In this document: positions 10,344 through 32,052 of the stretch, piece after piece
Numbering within the stretch: position 1 is the first letter of the stretch
Layout of the letters: every line of letters starts with the position of its first letter
Assembly: GCA_959347315.1 (NCBI GenBank)
Contig: OY365811.1
Span: 43,835,572-43,899,571 of the forward strand
Reading direction: 5' to 3'
DNA: 64,000 nucleotides
Source of the DNA: Bimastos eiseni
Lineage: Eukaryota; Annelida; Clitellata; Crassiclitellata; Lumbricidae
Made by a program: the position numbers and the translations under genes
The notes under the pieces: generated by a model
Database searches by the model: none
What the model saw: the letters and a program-made list of their open reading frames with translations, nothing else
What the model was told of the DNA's origin: nothing

Positions 10344-12541
10344 TGTAAAATGCATAGGAACCACAGTAGAACATTTTGGGATAGAGCTCTATACCCTAAC
10401 CCAAACCCTAATAAATAACATTTGTAATGGAAAATATTATGGGCCTATATTCCGCTTATTTATTAACCCAAAAGATATCTTCAAATTGAAATCTCATCCT
10501 ATACGTAGGCTAAATTAAATGATGATTTTTCTTTCTGTGTGTATAGGGTCTCATTACCGATTTTAACTACTCGGTATTTGGTAAGTTTCGTGTTTCAATT
10601 ATGAACCGTTAGACAAGCTAGCTTAATAATCTTTCTTGGCCCACAGACGAACATGCCTTATGATTGAATCTGAGGTATTTGCTAATCAAGTTTGGCTGTT
10701 TCTTGGACGATGATACCCGGGACTAATTTGGCGGTCACTCTGTTATTTTCGGTGTTTAGTTGTAACCAACTTCCTTGAAAGACAGGCTATGGTTGCCATT
10801 TTGAAGGGATCATGAGACGAAAGTTTACCACCTGAAGCCGGAAGATTATTAAAAACGGGTTAGAAGTTTGTTCGAAGTCACGTTTTTGAGTAATAATGTG
10901 ATGGTAATTAACCGAATGATGATAATTGAATAACTGAGCCTCGTTGTCTTTTGATTTTCCACTGCACACCACAGGAAGTATTGATGGCAGGGATCCAATA
11001 ACCTGTACAGAACTACTCTAAACACAAGGATTTATTCACACTGTTAACCTCTGCTCAGGAAGAGCGAGCAGTAAAAACTATTGTTTTAATTGTTTTAATA
11101 TAAGGGCGTCTGATTCCACGTTTGTGCTAGACGAAAACGAATCTTTGCAATTCCAGCGATCGAAGAAATATCATAATTAGCGGTTTTCAGAAAAAACGGT
11201 AATTTTGTATGTATCAGTTGGCATATTGTCTAGATTGGGTACTAAGCCGTTTCGAAGTCAAGGTTCTTTGTTTAACAGTTATTTGGGAGACTCAAACGTA
11301 TTTTTTGATGTCTCTAATTCAAATTCGGATTTTGATAGGAAACCAGTATGTACTGTAAATTTGCGAATTTTCTCGTCACCACACAAGAGCCATGTTGGGA
11401 GACTAATCTTATTTACTGGTGCTATGTCTAATAATGTCTGTATTAGCCATGTTGTTTGGTAAGTTCCAGGTCACAATTCTAGGATGTAAGAGCAAGCAGA
11501 CACCATTGTGCTATGGTGGAAATTGTTTATGCTGATGGTTATGTGGTGAATGAGGGAAAGCTATCAGAATAGGATAGCTTGAAGAGTTCAGTTTTCAGTG
11601 TTGAGTAGAGAGGAGTGTACAAGCTATATGCAGGTAAGGTAGAAGGATGAGCAAACCAAGATCTTTTGGGAGTCCATTCCAAAGGGCTAGTGCATTGAAA
11701 GACTATGTAACGGTTGCAGAATTTCAGAGAGGAGGCAATTGGAGTCAGACGATATTGTTGATGCAGATGATTATTGACTCAGTTTGGTGTCTTTTGCAAA
11801 GTGATACTTCGAATATTTTGTTGTGTTAGTAGATGTTTATGTAATAAGTTGTTGCTGATAATGAACATTCTAAATATTTAAAATGTAAATGAGTTTTGTA
11901 GGATTAGTTTCCTTGTTCCAGAGGTTTGACACCATCTCGTTTTGTACTAAATTTATGTTTGCCTAAATGCCATTTCTATGGAATCAGAAACAAACTTTTA
12001 ACCCAGACAGATTTTCTTACAGGCTCAGCCACTTCAATGAGAGCCAGTTGGACACAGCCTTTATTTGTGATGGTCTTAAGATGTTCTATGTAGGTCTTGA
12101 GATACGTGCATTAGAGTTACGGACAGATACGTGCATTAAATCAAGTCTCAAACAAGTCAGGTCTAAAATTGATATCAGCCAGGTTAGATTTGTGTTCCAC
12201 CTTGAGAAACATTGTCATTTGGCTAATTAGATGAAAATCAGAATAGATTTAGTACTTGTGCAAAGCTCTGGAAAAATAATCATTTAGAAAGGAAGGAAAT
12301 GGTAAAGAAGAAGGCAATGGAACAGAAGAAGGCTACGGTAAAAAGAAGGCAATGGTAAAGAAGAAGGCAATGGAAAAGAAGTAGACTTTAATTGATGCAA
12401 TGGACTTTAATTGAAGGCTCTCTCATTGTGTATGTCTGATTTTCTGTCTTTATATTGAGAGCTTCTTCTGTTGTGTTTTTAATTGTATTCTTTTTATGTT
12501 TTATTTTTTTACAGTCACTTTAGACACAATATGTATTAAGA
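10344..12541. other. Region upstream of CRK; no gene seen
   Basis: Only short chance ORFs. A small imperfect repeat (AAGAAGGCAATGGTAAAG) lies at about 12290-12390. A pyrimidine-rich tract ending tttttttacag at about 12512 could be the acceptor of an untranslated CRK leader exon. Confidence 0.5.
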
Positions 12542-22408
<9,867 letters not shown>

Positions 22409-22924
22409 CTTAAATGGACACTTCATACTTAATAAGATGTTTTATACAAATTTTCATTTTTAAGATAATAATATGTGAACTACTGAAAGAAATGGTCTTG
22501 CCTCTTTTGAGGAGAATTCCCCTATTCAGAACAATGTATTACGTTAGAAGTGAACCAGGTAGAATTTTCATTACTGCTGAATTAAGACTTAACCAACTAC
22601 AAACTTCTTTAGCAACTTCTGTAGTCGATTAAAATGACAACCAATGTACCCTACTTAATTCACTTATAGAATACATTTACTGGACTTTGCGTGCAAGTAC
22701 TTGTGCTATGATGTGCTTCACAAGGAAAATCTGCTTTATATTGCTGGAGTAGAATGTAATGTTCATAGTTTTATACTGGAGATGCCAAACCGCTTTGTAC
22801 AACCATTTGTGTTTTAACCTGGGACCAAGAATGCTCATAATTAATTGGCAATGTTGAATTAATGTAATTTTGCCATAAGACGTTTTTGCAAAGGATCATG
22901 AGTAAATGTCTATAGAGTCCAGAG

Positions 22925-23330
22925 CAGGGGTGTCAATGAGCCAGCCCATGGGCCATTTCTGACCGACCCATAAGCCACTTCTGGCCAACCCATGGGCCAT
23001 TTCTGGCCAGCAGACTATGTTATTCTAGCTTGCACAGGCTTGCCTGAAGATACACAATTTTAGAATAAAAGCTCACATTTGTAATTTTAATTTTATTAAT
23101 GAGTTTTGTGTGATGTTTCTAACTGATAATAAAAATTAAGATTTTAAATCCTAATTTGACTGTCTACTAAAAATTGAAACATTTAAGATTTAATTTTGCA
23201 AAGAATTTGTGGGAAATGACTCACAGACTGCCTCCCAGATCCCGACTCCATTTTGCTCAGGTGCCTTCAGTTCCCTTGCCCATCATTTGGCTACAACAGA
23301 TACTGCTATTGAAAAGATTTGACACCTCTG
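22925..23330. mobile_element. hAT-type non-autonomous element, relative of 28468-31053
   Basis: TIRs CAGGGGTGTCAA and TTGACACCTCTG match the terminal repeats of the transposase-bearing hAT. The interior has no ORF. Flanking 8-bp sites agree at 5 of 8 positions. Confidence 0.6.
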
Positions 23331-23961
23331 TTCTAGAACCTTCTTCCTCTCTGAGGTGCATTTTGGCCATTCTACCTTAAGAGATATTTTCATGGATGGT
23401 TGGTTGTCTAGGCTTTCCAGTACTGAAAATCTCTTCTGCTATATATTATGTGTGTTTTTTTGAATGCAGAACTTGCAGAGCATGAACTGTTTCCTTAGAT
23501 TTGATTACATTTGTGAATGACGTTAGTAAGTTTTTTAGCTTTGAGAGTATCACTGATGGCATTATATAAATGCCACCATGAATGGTCGTGTTCCATGGGC
23601 CCCATGGCATAGGAGAGGCGCAACTGGTGAGAGATGACAGGCATCTCCTGAATTAAATAAACAGCAAAAATTGCTATACTGTGTTTGTATTCCCAATGTC
23701 TGCACTTGACTCTGTGTAATTTATAGCTGGTAAATAAAGACTATGTCTGAGCTCATAAAAGCTCTATATTAACCTCCAGCAGACTTTATATTCCGTCTCA
23801 TCGTGTATTCTTCTACAGATAAATTGAAATCAGAATTACATTTTCAACTTGTATTCTTTGTTAATTTATATAAAAACACAATGAGGTGCAAATTGACGAC
23901 ATGCCATTGAACTTTTAATTACTGGTGAAACATGCTGAGATTCTTTGCAGATCATTTGACA

Positions 23962-24785
23962 GGGTTCATTGCATAATTACGTAACGCAGAAAATGGCCGT
24001 TTTTTAGCCACCCACCCTGTAACGCATCGCAACATTTCCATAGACCCACCCATCCCTGAGCGTTACGTATTTATTTTGAACAAAAGTCAGTGTAGTTTTA
24101 CCTAGGCTTATTGAGTCCCAGGTCTCCAAATTTAACCTCCATCAATGGTAGATAATGCTTAACAATATGTTTGAACTTCTATTTCACCGTAGTATGTAGG
24201 CTATGAGGCGAAACACTAGTTTAGTGTAAATTTATATGCTAGGTCTACTAGCCTTAATATAGCCTAGCTTCGCTTGGAACTGAATTTTGAACTCGGTGGG
24301 TGTGCCCCGATTGTGTCTTTCTTAACTAACGCAGGCATCACGAGGCCTCTATAGAAAGCGGGTCCGCCATTTCGAGTGCTCCGTTCATTTTTGGTGCTCC
24401 TAACTAGTACCACATTTGCATGTTAGTCGTCATGAGGTGTTTAACTTCGCCTTCAGATAATGCGATTGAAAATGGCGGCTGTTTTAATACAAGCTTCGTA
24501 TGACGTTTTCAATTAGCCCCGCCTTTCTGAAAATATTCACGTGAGCTGAGAAATTAGAAGAACGTTTAGTAGAAATTTCACATCGCCAGAGCGTTCCATT
24601 CATGAGCCTTCACGACTCAAAGAAAAACTTAGACTTTGGTTTATACTTTAGATTGATAGTATTTTTAATTAATTACTAATTAGTTTAAAAAACAAAAGCG
24701 TTACGTAACGCTCAGCTAACCCCCCACGTGACGTTTTGTAGTACCCCACCCATCCTCGAGCGTTACGTAATTATGCAATGATCCC
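23962..24785. mobile_element. TIR element with GGRTCATTGCATAATTACGT ends
   Basis: About 25-bp inverted repeats, GGGTTCATTGCATAATTACG and its complement ending ATGATCCC, flanked by ACA on both sides. These termini resemble ISL2EU/PHIS-type DNA transposons (inference). No transposase seen. Confidence 0.6.
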
Positions 24786-25841
24786 ACAGCGTACGTTCAA
24801 GTATGAAAGGAAATCATTTAAGGAAAGTAAACTCACAAAGTTTCATAGAAAATCATCAGTTCATTTTAAATTTTCTTTTTTGCAACAGTTATTGATAGTT
24901 TGAGTAATTGTGTTAAACTGAAAAGTTTACGTTGTGAAATAAGCATAATGTAAGTTATTATGTAACAACATTCGTGGGCTCTTTGGACCCGCGTGATCTA
25001 TTTGTCCTGTGAACTAGGACTACTTTGTCCCAAACTAGATCATTTACCACCATTGAACCCGCTCTGTGGAATGTTCTCTCTTCTCTTTAAGTATTTCCAA
25101 TTGAAAACCTAGTTTTTCTCTTGAGGTACTCGTACAAAGACCGCACCTGAATAGCCACTGCTGTGAGCGGCACTATATAAGTTATTAATTATGTTTATTA
25201 ATAGTAATTGTAAAAACGAAGTAATTTTGATCCATTGCAACGTTTATGTCCCATCTGAGCTTTACTGAAGGAACATGTGAAGAACCATTTAAAGCTTATC
25301 TGAGGTCACACTCTGTCTCACCTTTTAGCCCCATAGGCACCGACTTTTAATTTTGAGTATAGGGGCAAAATATCCCAAAAATTTAAAACATGCCTTGTGC
25401 GTCACAGCGAGGTTGATGCGCGCGACGTAATGCGTGCACACGCATAATCGTTACAACTGTTTAGCTGACAGATATACACACGCTGTTTAATTAATTTAAA
25501 TTTAGTTAATAAGCCAAAAAAGTTATGTAATCCTGATGATTAAGGGCCCATCCATATATTGCGTACACAAAAAAACGGAATTTCGGGCCCCCTCCGCTCT
25601 GTTGCACCGCGTATACTTCGTGGACCCCTTCTTCATGTGTACGTACATTTGAGCTCTACTCCTTCGCCCATTGCAAAGGTTAAATGGATCTATAAAACAT
25701 TGCTTTTACCACAGGCTATTTATTTTTGTTAAGCATCATACTTAACAGCTTAAATTCGTTAACTTTTATGAAGAAATAAAACACTAACAATACTTGCATT
25801 TTAAAGATTTAATGATACATAAAATTGATTAAGCAAGAATA

Positions 25842-27161
25842 GGGCCCATCCATATATTACGTACGCAAAAAAAATCGGATTTTCGGACCCCTCCCCTGTA
25901 GCACCGCGTACATTTCGTGGACCCCTCCCCCACGCGTTCGTACAGTTGAGCTCTACCCCCCTATTGCCAGGGATGTGGTCTCGAGACCGCAGTCCTGGTC
26001 TCGAGACGGTCTCAAGACCGGAAAACTGCGGTCTTGGTCTCGAATGCATCGGTCTTGGTTTCGGACCATCGGTCTTGGTCTCGACTGTGTCGGTCTTGGT
26101 CTTAAAGGTCTTCGATTGGTCTCTGTCTTAGGTTAGCGTTCTTGGTCATTTGCCGTATCATAGCAATTTCCTTGATATTTGTCGGTTATTTTCGATTATT
26201 AGAGACATCGGATGGTTAGGCCCTACGCGCATGGTATCGACTTATGACTTGCTGACCATCTGTATACACAAGTTACTATGGGAAAAATTCATTTGCAACG
26301 GAACCAGTCATTTCCAACTTTGCTTTCACAAATTTCAAGGTTTTGGAACAACATGATAATTTTGTAGTCACTGTTAACCTATATTTCTGAGTACAAGTAG
26401 GCACACAGCCCAACACCATTCAAACGGAACTTTAATCTACTTGTTCAGATGTCTTTTATACCCGATCGTTTACTGTACGTAATTTATAGTGCGATATTCT
26501 CAGGCCGAAGCCAAGGGCTGAACCCGCAAAAGTTCACACTGGCCGGTAAAACTGTTTTCTGGACCATTATTAATTAAGATTAGTATTCTTCATCAATAAA
26601 ATTCATGTTTTAAGCGTGTTGTTCTGTTTTAGCGTCTTAATCAATTGAATAATTGTTTATACAAAAAGATTCTTGGTCTTGGTCCCTTGGTCTTGGTCTC
26701 GGACCACCCGGTCTTGGTCTCGGACCACCCGGTCTTGGTCTTGGTGTTGGACGTCTTCGTCTCGAGGTTTTGGTCTCCTGAGCAACACTGACTATTGCAA
26801 AGGTTAAATAGCCAAAAACATCTATAAGACATTGATTTTACCACAGGCTATTCACTATTTTAATCATCATATTTAACAGCTTACATTTGTTAATTGTCAT
26901 AAACAATTAAAACACTAACAACATTTGCATTTGAAACCGTTTTAATGCTATGTAAAATTGATTAAGCAGGAATACAGTCTGTGATTAGGTTTACAGTTCT
27001 GATTTTCATATTCTGTATTGTGGACGTCATAATTAGACAATTATATTTGCGTACGTACATATTTTCTGGGCCCCGTTCCCCCACCATACGCACCCGTACG
27101 TAAAATGGCCGAAATTCGAAACCCCCTCCCCTCGCTGCGAACGTAATATGTGGACGGCCCC
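25842..27161. mobile_element. Family B copy 2, inserted in copy 1
   Basis: Ends GGGCCCATCCATATATTACG and ATATGTGGACGGCCCC are inverted repeats, flanked by ATA on both sides. The interior matches copy 1 closely (AAGGTTAAAT, ATTGATTAAGCA blocks). Confidence 0.65.
25968..26790. mobile_element. hAT-type MITE rich in GGTCTTGGTCTCG, inserted in copy 2
   Basis: Ends CAGGGATGTGGTCTC and GTCTCCTGAGCAACACTG, with 8-bp target duplication cctattgc / actattgc (7 of 8). Many GGTCTTGGTCTCG subrepeats lie at both ends in the same orientation. Confidence 0.65.
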
Positions 27162-28467
27162 ATATAGTCTGTGATTGGGTCTACAGTTCTCATTTTAATA
27201 TTCAAGTCAAGTCAAGTCGTTTTTATTGAAACCAAGGAAGGTATATAAAAACTCAACATACATATAAGAAAATGCCGAAAAAATTAATGGCTCAAAGGGA
27301 GAAACCCGAAAGGGCCTAAGCCCCGCTTACTAGGCCCCCAGTAGTTTTGAAATAACATAAATATGCAGACGGATATGGTAAAAAAATATGCACTTTAATT
27401 AGAAATAAACTTAACTAATGAACTAAAATGCACACGATAAGGAATTAGTAAGCCTGTGAGAGAACATGTATACGAAGATGCTTTTTAAATGCATAAAGAC
27501 TAGACAAATTTCTAAGCTGCAAAGGAAGACCATTCCATAAACTCGAACCCACAAATTTAAGAGAAAATTGACGTGAGTTAGTTCTAGGAAAAAACCCTCT
27601 TATATTTGAAGCAGATTTCACTTCATAGTCGTGAACTGAAGAAATTGGTTGGAAGTAGCCATCAAAAATAGGAGGTAAAGTATGCGAATTATATTTATAC
27701 AGGAACTCACAAATTTGTAGGATTTTAATTTGATCCAGTCGTGGGATAACAAGTTGTTGAAAGAGGAGGGAGGAGGCATAGTGAAAAGATCCCAAAATAA
27801 CTCCCAATGTCCTTTTTGTAAGGTAACAAGTCTTTTCAACCTAACAACATAATTAGAAGTCCATACCATGGCACAATATGATAAGTAAGGGTGGACAAGT
27901 GTATAGTACAGTGTAAGTCGTAGGTGGAGAGGAAGCAGGCAAGCAATGTGAGATAAGATACCTACATTTTTTGAGATCTTAGAAAATATTTGGGCTAAGT
28001 GAGTATTCCAGGTTAGATGCTGATCTAAGTGAACTCCCAAAAATTGTACTGATACCACTTGTGGGATCTGAAAACTATCAATTAAAATAGCACATGGAAT
28101 AAGAGGAATCTTCTTATGAGAACAAAAAAGGATTAAGTTGGTTTTAGTTATGTTCAGGGAAAGCTTATTACTCTTGGACCATTCAACAATCTTCTGTAAT
28201 TCCTGATTGGCCAGAGCAAAAAGAATCCCATAATTCTTGTGTGAAAAAAATACGTTGGAGTCATCAGCGAATAAGATGAATTCAGCTAAACATGAAGAAT
28301 TTGGAAGGTCATTAATGAAAATTAAAAATAAAAGCGGACCAAAAATGAATTCTTGAGGAACACCATATTTAATTTGTTTTAGTTTCGACAAGTGTCCCTG
28401 ACAGTCGACACGTTGTTGACGATTGGTGAGATAACTTTTAAACCAAGATAAATGGGTGCCTCTAATC

Positions 28468-31053
28468 CAGGGGTGTCAAACGTACGGCCCGCGGGCCAAA
28501 TCTGGCCCGCCGACAATTTATTTCTGGCCCGCGCACCATCACACCAATCCAAGAAAAATTTCAATAAAACAATGCATTCTCTCATTAAATCACTAAAATC
28601 ATCTGTGGCTAATTATTATTCTTATTATTTAGCGGCGCACAAATCTTTAAATCTCAGTTTCACACGTCATCGAAAAAAACATTGCTTCCGGTTTATTATA
28701 TTGGCTATCTACAAATTTTAAATATTTAAATTTTAAATGAAATTACTCTTAAAATGTTTTCAAAATCGAGCAAAAAACGAAAAGTCGACATGAGTGCAGA
28801 GCATTTAGAGATGTTTGGACTGAACTTTATTTTTTCATCGAGTATAATGGAGATCCAGTTTGCCTAATCTGCCACGAGAAGGTGAGTGTGTTAAAGGAGT
28901 ATAACCTTCGCCGACATTATGAAACAAAGCACAGTTGTTTGTATGACACTTTCGAAGGAGGAAGTAGACGAGAAAAGGCCGACGAACTAAGAAAGAATTT
29001 ATCAATGCAACAAAATGTGTTTAAACAAGTTAGAAACCACTCGTTGTCAGCGGTTGAAGCAAGCTATGCATTGTCTCTCAAAATTGCCAAGGCAATGAAA
29101 CCATTTTCGGAGGGAGAGTTTATTAAGGATTGTATGTTATCTGCTTCAGAAATTTTGTGTCCGGATAAAAAACAATTTTTTGCGAATGTTAGTTTATCAC
29201 GCAACACTGTTGCACAGTCAACGAGATAGCTGATGATATGACAAAGCAACTGTGCGAAAGACTTTTGCATTTTTCTCCATTGCTACTGATGAAAGCACTG
29301 ATATTACAGATTATGCCCAGATGTTTTTTGTGCGTGGCGTAGATGACAATTTACATGTAACTGAAGAATTGGCGCAGGTCGTTGCATTGCACGATACTAC
29401 CAGAGGACTGGATGTGTATGAAGAATTTTTAAAAGTGTTGGCCCAATTACATTTGCCACTGGAAAAACTTGCAGGTTTAGCCACCGATGGGGCTCCGTCA
29501 ATGATTGGGAAAAATGCAGGATTTGTATCACTTGTGAAAGCAAAGCAACGAGAAGTTAATTCACCAATAGAAGCTATACCAATCCACTGTATTATTCACC
29601 AACAAGCTTTATTATGCAGTCAAATCGCCAACTTAGAAAATGTAATGAATGTTGTAGTTAAAACAGTAAATTTCATCAAAGCACGAGGTCTCAATCATCG
29701 GCAGTTCCAAAGTCTCATGACAGAACTGGAAGCTGAATACACTGACGTCTTATACCACTGCGAAGTGCGATGGCTGAGCAGAGGCAATGTGCTTAAAAGA
29801 TTTTTTGAGGTTCGAGAAGAAATTGAACTGTTCATGGTTCGCAAAAATAAACCAGTGCTGGAATTATCTAATCCAGAGTGGATGGCAGATTTTGATTTTA
29901 TAATAGATATCACTGCTCATTCAAATACATTGAACTGCAAACTGCAAGGCAAAGATATTGTTATCACTGAAGCATTTGATCTGATACGTGCGTTTGAAAC
30001 AAAACTGCATCTGTGGGCATCTCAGCTTGAGCAAGGATGTTGCGATCACTTTGAACAATTGAACAAGGCTAAAATTGATGCTCTTAAATCACATGTTGTT
30101 TTCGATTCTTCCAAATATTCAAAGAAAGTGGTAAGCATCTGTGATGCATTTAGAAAACGTTTCTCAGCTTTCCGAGAGAAGGAGGCAGAGTTTCAGCTGT
30201 TTAGTAATCCATTTGAAATCAATCCCAATACTGTCCATGGTGCAATACAGATGGAGTTGATTGATTTGCAATGCAATACTGCTCTGAAAGTAAAATTTGC
30301 ATGCACAGACACAAAAACATTTTACCAACAACTTCCAAGGGAAACCTTTCCATTTCTGCGAAATCATGCTGCTCGTATTTTATTTCTTTTTGCGAGTACA
30401 TACCTGTGTGAACAAGCATTTTCAAAGATGACGCTTGTTAAAACAAAATTACGATCACGGCTGACGGATGCTAATCTACACGCAAATCTTAGAATTGCTC
30501 TGGCAGCTGATCTGCAACCTGATATAGCTAAGTTGGTTAAAAAGAAGCAATGTCAAGTTTCACCTGCTTCTGCAGGTTCCAATGCAAACTATTTTTGAAA
30601 CAGTAGCTCATGCAGTAACTGTTACCTAAACTTTTCCTATAAGTATAAGACTTAAAACTATAAGACTAAGTTCAGGTTGAATCTGACTATGCTATAACAA
30701 AATCACTAAACTTAAGGAAATTATAGTTTAATAACTTTAATTTTTGAGCAGCTAGCTGCTAAAAAATTAAAATATTTAGGAATGTAATTAATAACAAATA
30801 TTTTAAATTCAACATTTACCTTGATAACTGTAGCGTAGCCTACCTACCTAGCTAGTTTTAGTAATAATGTAGTAGTATTTAAAATTGTGAAATTTAACAA
30901 AAGTACAATACACTGGGACTACAGTTAGCATTGTTTTTTTGGTATTAACCTCATTTACATACTTTAGTCTTCATATTAGTATTAAGCTCTGGCCCCCGAA
31001 CTGTTACAGAAAAAGTGCTATGGCCCGCCTAATGAAAAGGTTTGACACCCCTG
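28468..31053 (+). mobile_element. hAT transposon with perfect 8-bp target duplication
   Basis: TIR CAGGGGTGTCAAAC at the left and its complement at the right. Target duplication CTCTAATC at 28460-28467 and 31054-31061 is perfect. Length 2586 bp. It interrupts the LINE at 27204-31108. Confidence 0.93.
28756..30598 (+). pseudogene. hAT transposase with BED zinc finger, broken by frameshifts
   Basis: The N-terminus has a BED-type finger (CLICHEKV, then RRHYETKH). The body (29252-30598) has the hAT hallmarks ATDESTD and ATDGAPSM with catalytic Asp residues, then HCIIHQQAL, the CEVRWLSRG block, and the C-terminal dimerisation motif LCEQAFSKM. It resembles GTF2IRD2/FAM200-type hAT transposases. 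Frame breaks occur near 28840, 29215 and 29265, so no intact enzyme is encoded. Terminal repeats are still intact, so it could still be moved by another copy. Confidence 0.88.
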
Positions 31054-31714
31054 CTCTAATCCCTATATTTAGACGTTTAGCAAGCAAAATAGAATGATCC
31101 ACAGAATCATTCCCTATTGTGTACGTCATAATTAGACAATTATATTTGCGTATGTACATACTTTCGAAACCCTACCCACCATACGCACTCGTACACAAAA
31201 TTCGAAATCCTCCCTTGTTGCATACGTAATAATGTTGACGGCCTTCAATCTTACTTATTTCAAGTAAATTATAGACATATTTAGTCTTTTATAGCATATA
31301 CAAACACAATAAATAATTATCATTAAGTGCCTGTCATAAACCATTAACAGTGCTAAACGATGCCAGGGCAAAACCATACTATTGTCCTGGTACCTTTCAA
31401 AGTACCAGGGCAAAGACCCGTTGTCCATGTGGAGTTGGCGCCTGTCAAAGGAGAATCTGCATAGTACCACACAAATTATAACATACCTAATTCATAGGCA
31501 TTACTAAAGATTGGCTGAATGCAACAAAATACAACATGGGATGGATGATAGACTTTAGTTCTAATAGTTTTACCCAAACGTGGTGTAGGGATGATTGCCA
31601 CAATTTATGAAACAATCAGCACAAAGTATATAAACGATATATGATTCTCTGTATTATAATTTAAAAAAAAAAACAGCAAATTCAGACAAAAACTAGAATA
31701 TTACATAACTAGGG

Positions 31715-31720
31715 TTTATT
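31715..31720 (-). terminator. Candidate poly(A) signal of SHOC1
   Basis: AATAAA on the minus strand about 200 bp after the stop codon; no other good hexamer was noticed closer. Confidence 0.4.
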
Positions 31721-31915
31721 AGGAAACTGGTAAAGTGCCAGTGGGGATGAAGAACACTAGAAATCAGTAGATGACTGATGCAATATGAAACGAGTCAATA
31801 ACAGTCGTTTGAGATTGAAATTATCTCGCTATAAGTGTCAAGTAGTTGCTCAACAGGCAAGAACGAAACATTTCTGACATATAAAAATTGTGAAATAGCA
31901 TGTCATGAACAAAGT

Positions 31916-32052
31916 TTAAATGAACTTGAGTTTGGTTTGACCAGACTTTGCAGCATCGTCCCTTTCAAAGGTAAGCTTTCGCTTCTTGAGGGACGATGCG
32001 TGGGAGGCCGGAAATGACGACTGCACCTGGGAAGGCCACCGACAGCCAAAAG
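31916..32052 (-). CDS. SHOC1: SHOC1 last exon: conserved basic tail
   Basis: Acceptor tctgtcttcttccag|CT (strong), stop TAA at 31916-31918. Encodes KKRKLTFERDDAAKSG and GQTKLKFI, matching the C-terminal KKRLTYEKVPGR...GQTRLRFF signature of vertebrate SHOC1. The phase-1 start fits the previous donor. Confidence 0.88.

Larger units (their letters stand above)
27204..31108 (-). mobile_element. 5'-truncated LINE (split by a hAT)
   Basis: Minus-strand frames encode a reverse transcriptase core: GVPQEFIFGPLLFLIFINDL, then FADDSNVFF (the YADD-type active site), then FLGVHLDQHLTWNTHL and YYTLVHPYLSYCAMVW. The tail at 27204 has AAGTC repeats. One frameshift separates the C-terminal part (27445-27807) from the RT part (27618-28391). 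A dead jockey/CR1-like element. Confidence 0.8.
25546..31242. mobile_element. Outer TIR element (family B copy 1), split by three later insertions
   Basis: It begins GGGCCCATCCATATATTGCG and ends GTTGACGGCC. It can be followed piecewise by comparison with copy 2: its middle stops at 25841, resumes at about 27162-27203, and finishes at about 31109-31242. Confidence 0.6.
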
